Shown one piece after another: positions 8,167 to 15,726 of a DNA stretch of 39,001 nt. Each line of letters starts with the position of its first letter. Positions within the stretch are counted from its first letter, which is position 1. Location of the stretch: contig CAIXGS010000074.1 in the NCBI GenBank assembly GCA_903919125.1, positions 1 through 39,001 on the forward strand. The letters run 5' to 3'. The notes beneath the pieces are model-generated. The model made no database searches, was not told where the DNA came from, and was given only the letters and a program-made list of their open reading frames with translations. This stretch comes from an uncultured Spartobacteria bacterium (GTDB taxonomy: Bacteria > Verrucomicrobiota > Verrucomicrobiia > Chthoniobacterales > Chthoniobacteraceae). Both the position numbers and the translations under genes were made by a program.

Positions 8167-9293
8167 GCGCAGAGTCTGTCCCAGACGCGCCCCACCTTTT
8201 GAACAGCCAAATCGATGGCGTCCATTGTGATGCTGCGTCCCAAAGAGAATCGCAGTGAACTGCTCGCGCGGAGGGAAGATAGCCCCATGGCCTCTAAAAC
8301 GTGAGAGGGTTGCATCGAGCCGACCATGCAAGCCGATCCGCTCGAAGCGCAGACACCCTCCAGATCCAACGCCATCAGGAGACTTTCCGCGTCCGAACTT
8401 GGAAAAGTGATGCTGCTGGTGTTCCACAACCGTGGCGCGCCAGCCCCGTTGGCCCACACGCCTGCGCACCGGTTCAGGAGACCGTGTTCCAAGCGGTCGC
8501 GCAAAGGGCCAAGCGTTGCGGCGTCGTGCGAAAGGCGCTCCATTGCTAATTGGGCGGCGGCGGCCATTCCCACGATGGCTGCGGGGTTCTCGGTCCCGGG
8601 GCGGCGCTGTCCCTCTTGGGTGCCTCCCAACTGTAGCGCATCGATTGCGACGCCGCTTTTTAAGAACAGTAGTCCCGCTCCTTTTGGGCCGTAAAACTTG
8701 TGAGCGGCCAGCGTTAGGGCATCGAAAAGGGATAAATCCAACGGCTCTTTGCCGAAGGATTGCACCGCGTCGGAGTGAAAAAGGACGCCGCTTGCCCGGC
8801 AAATAGCGCTGAGCGCGGAAATCGGATGGCGAACGCCGGTTTCGTTGTTGGCCGTCATGAGCGAAACGAGCGTTGTTTCGGGACGTATCGCTGCCTGAAG
8901 AGCGGCGGGGTCAACCGTGCCGTCAGGGTTGACGGGAAGGCGGGTGACGGAGAATCCCTCGCGTTTTTCAAGGAAGTCGAATGCGTGGAGGACCGCGTGG
9001 TGCTCCGAGGCGCATGTGATTAAATGACGACCTTTGGCGGCGTGGGCGCGGGCCAGACCGAGGATGGCCAGATTGTCAGACTCCGTCCCCCCTGCGGTGA
9101 AGATAAGTTCGTGGGATTTGCACCCCAAGAGGCCTGCAAGGGTATCGCGCGAAGAGTCAATGAGCGCTCGGGATTGACGTCCCGCGTAATGAGTGGAGGA
9201 CGGGTTGCCGAAGTGCTGGGAAAGGCAGGGGAGCATGGCCTCCAGCACCAGCGGATCAACCGGCGTAGTGGCGTTGGCGTCTAAGTAAATCAT
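8163..9293 (-). CDS. Cysteine desulfurase (NifS/IscS family, class V aminotransferase fold)
   Basis: With the ATG at 9293 the product is 376 residues and begins MIYLDANATTPVDP, the usual N-terminus of NifS/IscS proteins. A TTG six codons upstream (9311) would only add MAAAFP. The pyridoxal phosphate lysine is in AAHKFYGPKG (about Lys199) and the catalytic cysteine is in ASSGSACMVGS (about Cys322). The enzyme takes sulfur from L-cysteine for iron-sulfur clusters or thiolated cofactors. No scaffold gene (IscU/SufU) is nearby. Its neighbour upstream is larC, and lar-cofactor synthesis needs sulfur atoms, so a link is conceivable, although in known systems LarE supplies them. The 3' end overlaps the SprT-like gene by four bases. 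Confidence 0.88.
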   Translation of the reverse strand: MIYLDANATTPVDPLVLEAMLPCLSQHFGNPSSTHYAGRQSRALIDSSRDTLAGLLGCKSHELIFTAGGTESDNLAILGLARAHAAKGRHLITCASEHHAVLHAFDFLEKREGFSVTRLPVNPDGTVDPAALQAAIRPETTLVSLMTANNETGVRHPISALSAICRASGVLFHSDAVQSFGKEPLDLSLFDALTLAAHKFYGPKGAGLLFLKSGVAIDALQLGGTQEGQRRPGTENPAAIVGMAAAAQLAMERLSHDAATLGPLRDRLEHGLLNRCAGVWANGAGAPRLWNTSSITFPSSDAESLLMALDLEGVCASSGSACMVGSMQPSHVLEAMGLSSLRASSSLRFSLGRSITMDAIDLAVQKVGRVWDRLCA

Positions 9294-9361
9294 GGGAAAA
9301 GCGGCAGCCAAAAGGAGAGGAGCGCAGTTTACTGTAACCCAAACTTATCGCGCATTCGATC

Positions 9362-9853
9362 TCAAAACGGCTTGATCGCACTGTTGCTGAGCGCCGCACG
9401 GGCCGCCACGTAAACCGTTTGTAAGTTACAATTGTGGATTTGGGCAGCAGCACGACAGGATTCATACTCCGGGGCGATTTGGAGTAACTTCTCGCCTCTG
9501 AAGCCGCGTTTGACCGTGATCTCGCCATAAGGCGTGGCAACCTCCACGAAGTCGCGCCGTAACTTCCAGCGGGTCGCCTCGCTCATTCTCAAGCCGAAGG
9601 CGCTGGTGTGTGTGAATATCAAATCCGCAAACTTTTCGGCGTCCTCCGTCTGACACAGCACGGAGAGCAACATTCCAGGGCGCTGTTTTTTCATCTGAAC
9701 GGCAGTGGTCCACACGTCCAGCGCCCCGGCCGAGAGCAAGAGTCCGGTGACATGGCCGACGAGCTCAGGGGAGATGTCGTCCAAATTCGTTTCGATCTGG
9801 AGCACTCGATCCGTCTCGTAGCCCGAGGAATTCATCGCTTTGTTTGAAATCAA
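9362..9853 (-). CDS. larC2: LarC C-terminal part (LarC2), nickel-pincer cofactor biosynthesis
   Basis: The 163-residue product matches the C-terminal domain of LarC: ETNLDDISPELVGHV, LSAGALDVW and QMKKQRPGMLLSVLC are family blocks. LarC uses CTP to insert nickel into the pincer cofactor of lactate racemase-type enzymes. Here the domain is in a separate frame, -1 relative to larC1. Its TTG (9851-9853) overlaps the larC1 TGA as TTGA; an ATG six codons later (9835) is an alternative start. In Lactobacillus plantarum the two parts are joined by ribosomal frameshifting. Here the -1 frame has a TGA only two codons before the TTG, and no slippery heptamer is visible, so coupled reinitiation seems more likely. 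See larC1 for the N-terminal part. Confidence 0.8.
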   Translation of the reverse strand: MISNKAMNSSGYETDRVLQIETNLDDISPELVGHVTGLLLSAGALDVWTTAVQMKKQRPGMLLSVLCQTEDAEKFADLIFTHTSAFGLRMSEATRWKLRRDFVEVATPYGEITVKRGFRGEKLLQIAPEYESCRAAAQIHNCNLQTVYVAARAALSNSAIKPF

Positions 9854-10920
9854 CCTTCAGCCAACTCGCCGAGCACCGCCCGCAAAACGTTTGGCCGCGA
9901 GGCTAAGTGGCGCGTGCCGATTCCGTAACCAATGCGCTCGGTTCGCAGTGCCGGCATCTTGCCGAACTGTTTGCCGAACTCAGCCACAATCGCAGCTCCC
10001 GTGGGCGTGATGAGTTCGTGCGTCTCCTCGCCTTGGCGTAGCGGAATGCCGCTCAAAATCTCGAGCGTCGCAGGGGCTGGAATCGGAAAACGTCCATGCT
10101 GGCATTCGATCCAACCGCGCCCTTCCTCTAGTTCGGAAACGTAGACCGCTTCAATGCCTAGGCTCTCCAGTCCGACGCACACGCAAACGATGTCGGCGAT
10201 GGAATCCAAAGCGCCGACTTCATGAAAGTGTACGGCTTCGGGCGTGGTCCCATGGATTTTAGCCTCCGCGACGGCGATGCGTTGGAAAATCGACAGGGAA
10301 TGTTTCTTCACGAAGGGCGAAAGCTCGCTGCTTTGGAGCAAGGCTTTGATGTCCGAGTGACTGCGCGCTGGCTCCGCGTGGCTGTGGGAATGTCCGTCGT
10401 GGTCGTGGTTGCAGTCGGGGCCATGATGGTGCGCATGAGCGTGATCATGGGAGTGATCATGGGCGTGATCATGGGCGTGATCATGGGCGTGATCATGGGC
10501 GTGATCATGGGCGTGATCATGGGCGTGATCATGGGAGTGATCATGGGAGTGATCGTGGGAGTGATCATGGGCGTGATCATGGGAGTGATCGTGGGAGTGA
10601 TCGTGGTTGCACTCCGGACCGTGCTCGTGGGAATGACTATGCTCGTGACTGTGTTCGTGCTCAGCCGAGTGTTCGTGTGCGTGGCTATGTTGATGCACAG
10701 GTTCGCTGGGCTCTACGTGTGTGGCCCCCGCGTGAATTCCAAACTTGATTCCCTCAATTTCGGCGCGCTTCTCGCGTTCAAAATGCATGTGGAAATCGCC
10801 CAAATCCAACTTAGAGAGCTCCCACTCCAGCGTAGAGGGTTTTACTCCCAAATCACACAGCGCTCCGACTGCCATGTCGCCGCTAATTCCCGAAAAACAA
10901 TCCAGATACAGTGCTTTCAT
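9850..10920 (-). CDS. larC1: LarC N-terminal part (LarC1) with very long histidine-rich tract
   Basis: The 356-residue protein begins MKALYLDCFSGISGDM, the signature LarC start, and continues with LarC blocks such as KIHGTTPEAVHFHEVGALDSI and ITPTGAAIVAEF. It ends at the TGA that overlaps larC2. Between residues 76 and 188 lies a tract with about 50 histidines, mostly alternating with Asp, Ser or Ala. LarC proteins often have a histidine-rich stretch that probably stores or hands over nickel, but this one is unusually long. It is encoded by a 12-bp tandem repeat (10441-10608). LarB and LarE, the other cofactor enzymes, and a LarA-type racemase are not in the window. The upstream neighbour is hisA, 20 bases away. 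Confidence 0.87.
   Translation of the reverse strand: MKALYLDCFSGISGDMAVGALCDLGVKPSTLEWELSKLDLGDFHMHFEREKRAEIEGIKFGIHAGATHVEPSEPVHQHSHAHEHSAEHEHSHEHSHSHEHGPECNHDHSHDHSHDHAHDHSHDHSHDHSHDHAHDHAHDHAHDHAHDHAHDHAHDHSHDHAHAHHHGPDCNHDHDGHSHSHAEPARSHSDIKALLQSSELSPFVKKHSLSIFQRIAVAEAKIHGTTPEAVHFHEVGALDSIADIVCVCVGLESLGIEAVYVSELEEGRGWIECQHGRFPIPAPATLEILSGIPLRQGEETHELITPTGAAIVAEFGKQFGKMPALRTERIGYGIGTRHLASRPNVLRAVLGELAEG
10441..10608. repeat. 12-bp tandem repeat (14 units) encoding the LarC histidine tract
   Basis: Fourteen consecutive units follow the pattern GTGATCATGGGC on the plus strand, varying only at the seventh base (a or g) and in the last two bases. On the minus strand each unit encodes the repeat HDHA or HDHS. 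A multiple-of-three period keeps the LarC frame whatever the copy number. The tract is likely to change length by slippage, and the plus strand carries a spurious open frame here. Confidence 0.95.
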
Positions 10921-10940
10921 GATAAGTTTTTATTGAAGGC

Positions 10941-11669
10941 TTACAGCAGACGATCCCGATTCTGAACCGCGTCATGCAAACGAATCGCATTGTCGTACAG
11001 TGCTTTTCCAATGATGGCCCCGTGGATGCGCGGGTTCTGTTCCAAGCGCTGAATGTCGGCCAAACTCGACACCCCGCCGCTAGCAATTAACTGGCAGCGA
11101 ATAGCTCCCAGCATCCGCTCCAAGCCTCGGAAATTTGGACCAGACATCATCCCGTCCGTTGCAATATCCGTGTAAATGATCGTCCCAACTCCGCAGTCTT
11201 CCACTCGGCGAGCCAAATCCAAGGCGTCCATTTGGCTCACTTCGGTCCAGCCTTTAACCGAGACGAAGCCATCTTTTGCATCAATACCCACGGCGATTTT
11301 TTCCGCCCCAAACTCCTCAACCATATCACTGACAAATGAGAGCGATTCAGCCGCTTTGGTCCCGATCACGACACGGGCCACGCCCGCTTCTATTGCGGAG
11401 CGAATGGCCGCTGGGGAGCGCATGCCTCCGCCAAGTTGCACTGGAACCATGAGCGCCTTGGTGATGCTGCGTACTATTTCCAAGTTCTCTTGGACCCCTG
11501 TAAATGCGGCGTCCAAATCGACGATGTGCAGCCAATCACCGCCTTCCTCCCTCCAGCGCCTCGCGTAGGCAAGCGGCGGAGCTGGGTAAACTGTTTTTTC
11601 TTCGGCTTTGCCTTGGCGCAGGCGGACGACTTGTCCCCCCATAAGGTCGATGGCTGGAAATAAGAGCAT
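10941..11669 (-). CDS. hisA: Phosphoribosylformimino-AICAR ribotide isomerase HisA
   Basis: With the ATG at 11669 the product is 242 residues, close to the usual 245. The catalytic aspartates are Asp8 in AIDL and Asp130 in VGID; phosphate-binding loops GGGMR (about 80-84) and YTDIATDG are present. HisA is a TIM barrel that carries out the fourth histidine-pathway step, the Amadori isomerisation of ProFAR to PRFAR. The frame extends 18 codons upstream to an alternative start at 11723 that overruns into the hisH spacer, and the family N-terminus argues against it. It follows hisH by 72 bases. HisF, the partner of HisH, is not in the window. Confidence 0.94.
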   Translation of the reverse strand: MLLFPAIDLMGGQVVRLRQGKAEEKTVYPAPPLAYARRWREEGGDWLHIVDLDAAFTGVQENLEIVRSITKALMVPVQLGGGMRSPAAIRSAIEAGVARVVIGTKAAESLSFVSDMVEEFGAEKIAVGIDAKDGFVSVKGWTEVSQMDALDLARRVEDCGVGTIIYTDIATDGMMSGPNFRGLERMLGAIRCQLIASGGVSSLADIQRLEQNPRIHGAIIGKALYDNAIRLHDAVQNRDRLL

Positions 11670-11741
11670 AGTGGTGGATTTATAGTGAAAGAGAACTGGC
11701 CCTAAACTCCGGCCAAGGCCCATTTTGCCTCAGCGGGTTAC

Positions 11742-12362
11742 TCATTGGGTTTTAGCTTCCAGTTGAAGGAAATTGCGGAGAATCCGTAGACCCACTGACT
11801 GGCTTTTTTCTGGGTGAAATTGCACCCCGCTCACTCGCCCCCTTGAGGCGGCAGCGGCAAACGTTTCGCCGTAAGTGCTTCGCGCAATCACGGGTGTTTC
11901 TTCGGTGACCTCGGGATAATAGGAATGCACGAAGTAAACGTAAGGGTCGGTGGGGAGTCCCTTCCATAGCGGGTGCTCTTTTTGCGTTAAATCCAACGCG
12001 TTCCATCCGATTTGCGGAACCTTAAGGCCCGGGGTGGCAAACTTGCGAACTTGCCCCTTGAAGACTCCCATGCCCAGTTCCCCGGGAGACTCCTCGCTGC
12101 CCTCAAATAGCACCTGATAACCCACGCATATTCCCAAAAACGGCCGGTCAGCAGCGATCCATTCTTGAAGAGGCTCCCAGAAACCGCGCTGTCGGATCTG
12201 TTGTACGCAATCTCCAAAGGCCCCGACTCCGGGGAGCACGACGCCCTCGGCGAGACTCAAACGCTCCGGGGTCGCGATGATTTCAACGTCCGCATCCTGA
12301 GCGATTAGGGCGTTAAAGACGCTGCGCAAGTTGCCCGAACCGTAGTCAATGAGAGCGATCAT
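11742..12362 (-). CDS. hisH: Imidazole glycerol phosphate synthase glutaminase subunit HisH
   Basis: This is a 206-residue class I glutamine amidotransferase. The nucleophile is Cys79 in LGICVGYQ, the oxyanion region includes PGVGAFGD, and the His183/Glu185 pair is in VQFHPEKSQ. HisH hydrolyses glutamine and passes ammonia to HisF, forming imidazole glycerol phosphate and AICAR, which feeds back to purine synthesis (purF and purM are elsewhere in this window). The length and ATG start fit the family. The gene follows hisB by 39 bases and precedes hisA, so the three form one his subcluster. Confidence 0.94.
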   Translation of the reverse strand: MIALIDYGSGNLRSVFNALIAQDADVEIIATPERLSLAEGVVLPGVGAFGDCVQQIRQRGFWEPLQEWIAADRPFLGICVGYQVLFEGSEESPGELGMGVFKGQVRKFATPGLKVPQIGWNALDLTQKEHPLWKGLPTDPYVYFVHSYYPEVTEETPVIARSTYGETFAAAASRGRVSGVQFHPEKSQSVGLRILRNFLQLEAKTQ

Positions 12363-12401
12363 TTAAGAGTTCAAAGAAATGAATTATCGCGGTGACGGAG
12401 T

Positions 12402-12992
12402 CTATAGCAGCCCCTTGGTGCTGGGAACCCCTTGCACACGGGGATCCATGCGGCAGGCAAGGTCCACCGCTTTGGCGAGACTCTTGAACGCCGCTTCCGC
12501 CAAGTGATGACCATCGCGCCCATAAAGCAAATGGAGATGAAGATTACACTGGGCGTGATTGCTGAAAGCTCGCAGAAACTCCTCGACCAACGTGAAGGAG
12601 AATTCGCCCATCGAGGCCACGCTTTCCGGTCCCGTGTAATGCAAGAAAGGTCGTCCACTAAAGTCCACCACGGCGCGAGCGAGGGTCTCGTCCATGGGGA
12701 CGTAGGCATGGCCATAGCGGCTAATTCCTCGTTTATCGCCAAGGGCTTGAGAGAAGGCCTGTCCCAGAGCAATGCCGGTATCCTCCACTGTGTGATGAAA
12801 ATCCACTTCGATATCGCCGTCAGTTTCGAGTTCAAGGTCCACCAAACTGTGGCGGGCGAAGAGAGTCAGCATGTGGTCAAAGAACGGGATCTTTGTGCGA
12901 ATGGAACTGTCTCCGTGGCCGTCTATTTTGAGTTGGAGGCGGATCCGCGTTTCGGCTGTGTTGCGTTGGATCAGGGCGGTGCGTTGGCTCAT
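12402..12992 (-). CDS. hisB: Imidazoleglycerol-phosphate dehydratase HisB
   Basis: The 196-residue monofunctional enzyme has the manganese-binding motifs of the family: FFDHML (about 37-42), HHTVEDTGIALG and a second, C-terminal HHLAEAAFKSLAKA. It dehydrates imidazole glycerol phosphate to imidazole acetol phosphate, the sixth step of histidine synthesis, in a 24-mer. No histidinol-phosphatase domain is fused, unlike E. coli HisB. It starts at an ATG; the next gene upstream in the transcript is the UbiA-like gene, 111 bases away. That spacer shows no clear terminator. Confidence 0.94.
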   Translation of the reverse strand: MSQRTALIQRNTAETRIRLQLKIDGHGDSSIRTKIPFFDHMLTLFARHSLVDLELETDGDIEVDFHHTVEDTGIALGQAFSQALGDKRGISRYGHAYVPMDETLARAVVDFSGRPFLHYTGPESVASMGEFSFTLVEEFLRAFSNHAQCNLHLHLLYGRDGHHLAEAAFKSLAKAVDLACRMDPRVQGVPSTKGLL

Positions 12993-13103
12993 CGAAGTGG
13001 GGTGGGTGGGGCTCAGTGAAACAGACAGCGGCAGCTCTGAGAAGCGGAGATAATGTCAGAAGAAAGAAACCCCGCCGCTAAGGGCCCGTGGTTGGGAATG
13101 GCG

Positions 13104-14024
13104 TTAACTGGCGTAGAAACGCTTTGAAACAAGGCGGCTCACCGGCCAAAGCGTCAGGAGGACCACTGCACAATCCGGCCCGATGCTTTGAGACGCCCCA
13201 AACCAACACGCTGCCGCTTGGAATGGCAGTAATAAGCGGATGTGGGCCCCGATGAGAGGCGGCAGCGGAGAAGGATTCCGGAGCAGCTTTTGTAAGATAA
13301 AAAGCCCGCCCGCCACGGTGAGAATGAACAGCCAAACGGCTGGAGTTTTGTCTGGTGAGTATCGGGCATTTTGCAGTCCGATCCACACCCCAGGCAGTAG
13401 CGCCAATACAGGGAAAAAGCGAGGCAGCCAAGGGAGCGTGGTTTTGGTTTCAAACCGAGCTAAATGGGTCACCGCAGCGATAAAAAGCCCCGAAGAAACA
13501 GCGATGAGTGTGGCGATGAGAAACGCCGAGGGACTGGGCCCCGCCAGAGCACCCGTCAGCATGCTGAGAGTTCTACAGGTCCCCATATTCAGCGCGCCAA
13601 GCAGCGGCGTTTTCTTTGTCAGGACGTTGTAAGACCACACCGCCACGACGGTCGCCACGCCCGCCAGCAGCGCGTAGGAGCTACCCGTCGCAGTGAGAAG
13701 CAGGAGGCCAGCCGCGTTCAACATCCAAAGGACACGGCGCACGGTTTCAGGAAGAACCTTTCCAGCGGGTAGGGGACGATTGGGGCGGTCGGCGCGATCT
13801 TCCTCAGTGTCAACGAGGTCGTTGAGGAGAAGTCCGGCCGCGTAGAAGGCGAGGCTCGCCAAGGCCACCAGCACGAGCGAGGCGTCGATGAATCCGGCGT
13901 TTGAGACGAGGTAACCTGCGATGGGGTCGCCCGGAACGGTGAAAAGATTCGGCGCACGCAGCAGTTGCAACCAGGTGTGCAGACGGCTTTGGGGCGTAGA
14001 ATTCGAGGGAATGGCGTGGGTCAT
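13104..14024 (-). CDS. UbiA-family membrane prenyltransferase, EboC-like
   Basis: The 306-residue product has eight or nine hydrophobic helices. The first aspartate-rich motif, NDLVDTEEDRADRPNRPLP (about residues 70-90), is the prenyl diphosphate-Mg site of UbiA enzymes. The second motif, normally DxxxD, is replaced by HLARFETKT. This resembles the EboC branch of the family better than ubiquinone or menaquinone enzymes, though the assignment is tentative. The acceptor is unknown. The frame runs further upstream to a TTG at 14108 inside the superoxide dismutase gene; I took the ATG at 14024, 49 bases after that gene's stop at 14074. It lies between the sod and his genes in the same direction. 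Confidence 0.75.
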   Translation of the reverse strand: MTHAIPSNSTPQSRLHTWLQLLRAPNLFTVPGDPIAGYLVSNAGFIDASLVLVALASLAFYAAGLLLNDLVDTEEDRADRPNRPLPAGKVLPETVRRVLWMLNAAGLLLLTATGSSYALLAGVATVVAVWSYNVLTKKTPLLGALNMGTCRTLSMLTGALAGPSPSAFLIATLIAVSSGLFIAAVTHLARFETKTTLPWLPRFFPVLALLPGVWIGLQNARYSPDKTPAVWLFILTVAGGLFILQKLLRNPSPLPPLIGAHIRLLLPFQAAACWFGASQSIGPDCAVVLLTLWPVSRLVSKRFYAS

Positions 14025-14073
14025 GGCCAGAGACTGGCGGGAACTGGCGGGAACTGGCTTTTTCGATCTTTTA

Positions 14074-14796
14074 TCAGGCTTTTGCTTGTCGGAACCGTTC
14101 GGCGACAAAATCCCAGTTCAACACTTGCAACATCGCCTTTAAGTATTCAGCGCGTCGGTTTTGGTATTTGAGATAGTAAGCATGTTCCCAGACGTCTAAT
14201 CCAAGCAGAGGGAAACCGCCTGAACTCAGCGGCGAGTCTTGATTGGCAGTGCTCTCTACAACCAGCTTCCCTTCACGCAGGACTAGCCATGCCCAACCGC
14301 TGCCAAATTGTTTCATTGCAGCAGCCTGTAGCTGTTCTTCCAAGGTCACTTGCGTCCCAAATGCCGACGCAATGGCTTTGGCTAGATCTCCTTCGGGAGT
14401 GGAGTTTTCTTTTTTCCGCAGCGATTGCCACAAAAGCGTGTGGTTGTAGTGGCCCCCGCCTTGATTGCGGATTTCCGTGCGCACTGTTTCGGGTAGTGCA
14501 TCGAGGTTTTTTAGTAACTCCTCCAGAGGGCGAGCCGCAAGAGACGGCTCCTTTTCGAGCGCCTGATTGAGCTTCGCAACGTAAGCTGCGTGATGTTTAT
14601 CGTGGTGCAGTTTCATCGTCTCTGCATCAATAAATGGTTCCAGCGCATCATAGTCACAGCCCAGCGGAGGGAGTTTGTGAACCTCTCCCGGGAGTTGTTG
14701 CGCTTCTGCGGAGGGCGTGATGATCGAAAGCACTCCAGAAGTGAGCGCAAGAGTTTTTAGAGCGTCACGACGGCTAATCAACGAGTGGATTTTCAC
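14074..14796 (-). CDS. Superoxide dismutase, Mn/Fe family, with twin-arginine export signal
   Basis: The 240-residue protein starts with a twin-arginine signal (SRRDALK, then a hydrophobic stretch ending near residue 32). The mature domain is a normal Fe/Mn superoxide dismutase: ligands His64 (in KLHHDKHH), His119 (GGHYNHT), Asp201 and His205 (DVWEHAYY). GGHxNH together with NQDSP (about 185-189) resembles the manganese-type pattern, but metal use cannot be settled by sequence. It converts superoxide to oxygen and peroxide outside the cytoplasm. Folding before export suits a metal cofactor loaded in the cytoplasm. The gene lies eight bases downstream of the MauE/DoxX-like gene. Confidence 0.9.
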   Translation of the reverse strand: MKIHSLISRRDALKTLALTSGVLSIITPSAEAQQLPGEVHKLPPLGCDYDALEPFIDAETMKLHHDKHHAAYVAKLNQALEKEPSLAARPLEELLKNLDALPETVRTEIRNQGGGHYNHTLLWQSLRKKENSTPEGDLAKAIASAFGTQVTLEEQLQAAAMKQFGSGWAWLVLREGKLVVESTANQDSPLSSGGFPLLGLDVWEHAYYLKYQNRRAEYLKAMLQVLNWDFVAERFRQAKA

Positions 14797-14804
14797 CCCT
14801 CCAA

Positions 14805-15242
14805 TTACGCAGTCTCAGCTTCAAATTGCAACTGCGCTCGGATGCGATGTATTTCTGATCGCCATAAGCCCCCGCATAAAACCAGAAGCACCATATCCTC
14901 CCCTAAGCGCTTCATTGCGGTTACGTGCATATCCGAGGTGCCGAAGCACCCGCAGCTTACGTCAAGGCCCCGAACCACAGCGGAGCCCAATGCCGCGATG
15001 AAAAGCACGGTGAGCCCAAGGCAAAGCGTGGCACCGCCGAGTCGTAGTTTGGGAAGCCAGATTCCTACACCACCCGCAATCTCAATCCACGGCAGGGTCG
15101 CGGCGAGCACTCCGGCGCTTTCCCAAGACATCAACTGGTACTGGTAAACTGAGATGATAGTAAGCTCGGCGTCTCTCAACTTGAGTAGACCGGCGACTAT
15201 AAAAAGCCCTGAAACAAGCGTTCTTATCAGTAGCCAGATCAT
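14805..15242 (-). CDS. MauE/DoxX-like integral membrane protein
   Basis: The 145-residue product has four hydrophobic segments (about 5-22, 43-62, 70-92 and 114-128). It carries the motif CGCFG (97-101) in the loop before the last segment, a feature shared with MauE of methylamine utilisation and related DoxX-like redox proteins. A role in electron or thiol transfer at the membrane is an inference. The frame runs upstream to 15302, but the ATG at 15242 overlaps the upstream rhodanese-like gene stop as ATGA and begins with a membrane helix. Gene order rhodanese-like, MauE-like, superoxide dismutase suggests a shared redox role. Confidence 0.75.
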   Translation of the reverse strand: MIWLLIRTLVSGLFIVAGLLKLRDAELTIISVYQYQLMSWESAGVLAATLPWIEIAGGVGIWLPKLRLGGATLCLGLTVLFIAALGSAVVRGLDVSCGCFGTSDMHVTAMKRLGEDMVLLVLCGGLWRSEIHRIRAQLQFEAETA

Positions 15243-15700
15243 TGCGGCGATATGGTTTGTGGCATGCTTTCGACGCTGCGATCTCGGGGCCAAGCCGCCC
15301 AACCGCCCTTTAAAAGGAACACATTTTGGGTGTGAAATTCACGTTTGAGCAACCTTCCCGCTCGTATTGCCCGCTCGCTGCCGGAGCCTTCTCCGTAAAC
15401 GATAATCCTTCTCCCCGGCATCCATCTTTCCCGCAGGTGATCCAAAGCGGGCCCCGGCGTTTCCTCTTGGAAGGCAATGGCACCTCTGACATGCGCTTGC
15501 TCAAAGCGGTCTGGATCCCGAACGTCCACCCATAATAATCCCTCCATCTGACCTTCGCTCTGAGCCGCACTCAACTCCACAAATTCCGCTGGCGTCTTCC
15601 ATTCCCAGTCAAAAACCACGGTCAAAAGTGCTGGAATGCCTGCTAAACCGAGCAAAATGATCACCTGCTGAGCCGTTACTTTTATCAGCCTTCGAATCAT
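15239..15700 (-). CDS. Membrane-anchored rhodanese-like protein lacking the usual catalytic cysteine
   Basis: The 153-residue protein has an N-terminal membrane anchor (about 9-30) and a rhodanese domain (about 40-140): VDVRDPDRFEQAHVRGA, then IIVYGEGSGSERA and VFLLKGGWAAW. In active rhodaneses the loop starts with Cys (VYC), where a persulfide forms; here it is glycine, so classic sulfurtransferase activity is unlikely. Non-catalytic rhodanese domains serve as binding or regulatory modules. It starts at an ATG 26 bases after the Gfo/Idh gene and overlaps the MauE-like gene by four bases. Confidence 0.8.
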   Translation of the reverse strand: MIRRLIKVTAQQVIILLGLAGIPALLTVVFDWEWKTPAEFVELSAAQSEGQMEGLLWVDVRDPDRFEQAHVRGAIAFQEETPGPALDHLRERWMPGRRIIVYGEGSGSERAIRAGRLLKREFHTQNVFLLKGGWAAWPRDRSVESMPQTISPQ

Positions 15701-15726
15701 GCCTTTTCCCAGTCACACTGGGTTTA

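Noticed and set aside
8167-8802. Long N-terminal extension of the SprT-like frame
   Set aside because: It overlaps the desulfurase gene in another frame, has low-complexity basic composition and no family similarity.
9840-9880. Classical -1 frameshift site joining LarC1 and LarC2
   Set aside because: No slippery heptamer is visible, and a stop in the -1 frame two codons before the TTG leaves almost no window for a shift.
10441-10608. CRISPR array
   Set aside because: The repeat unit is 12 bases in direct tandem with no spacers and encodes a histidine tract.
10222-10965. 247-codon plus-strand frame with MGVI repeats
   Set aside because: It is the antisense of larC1 and owes its openness to the 12-bp tandem repeat.
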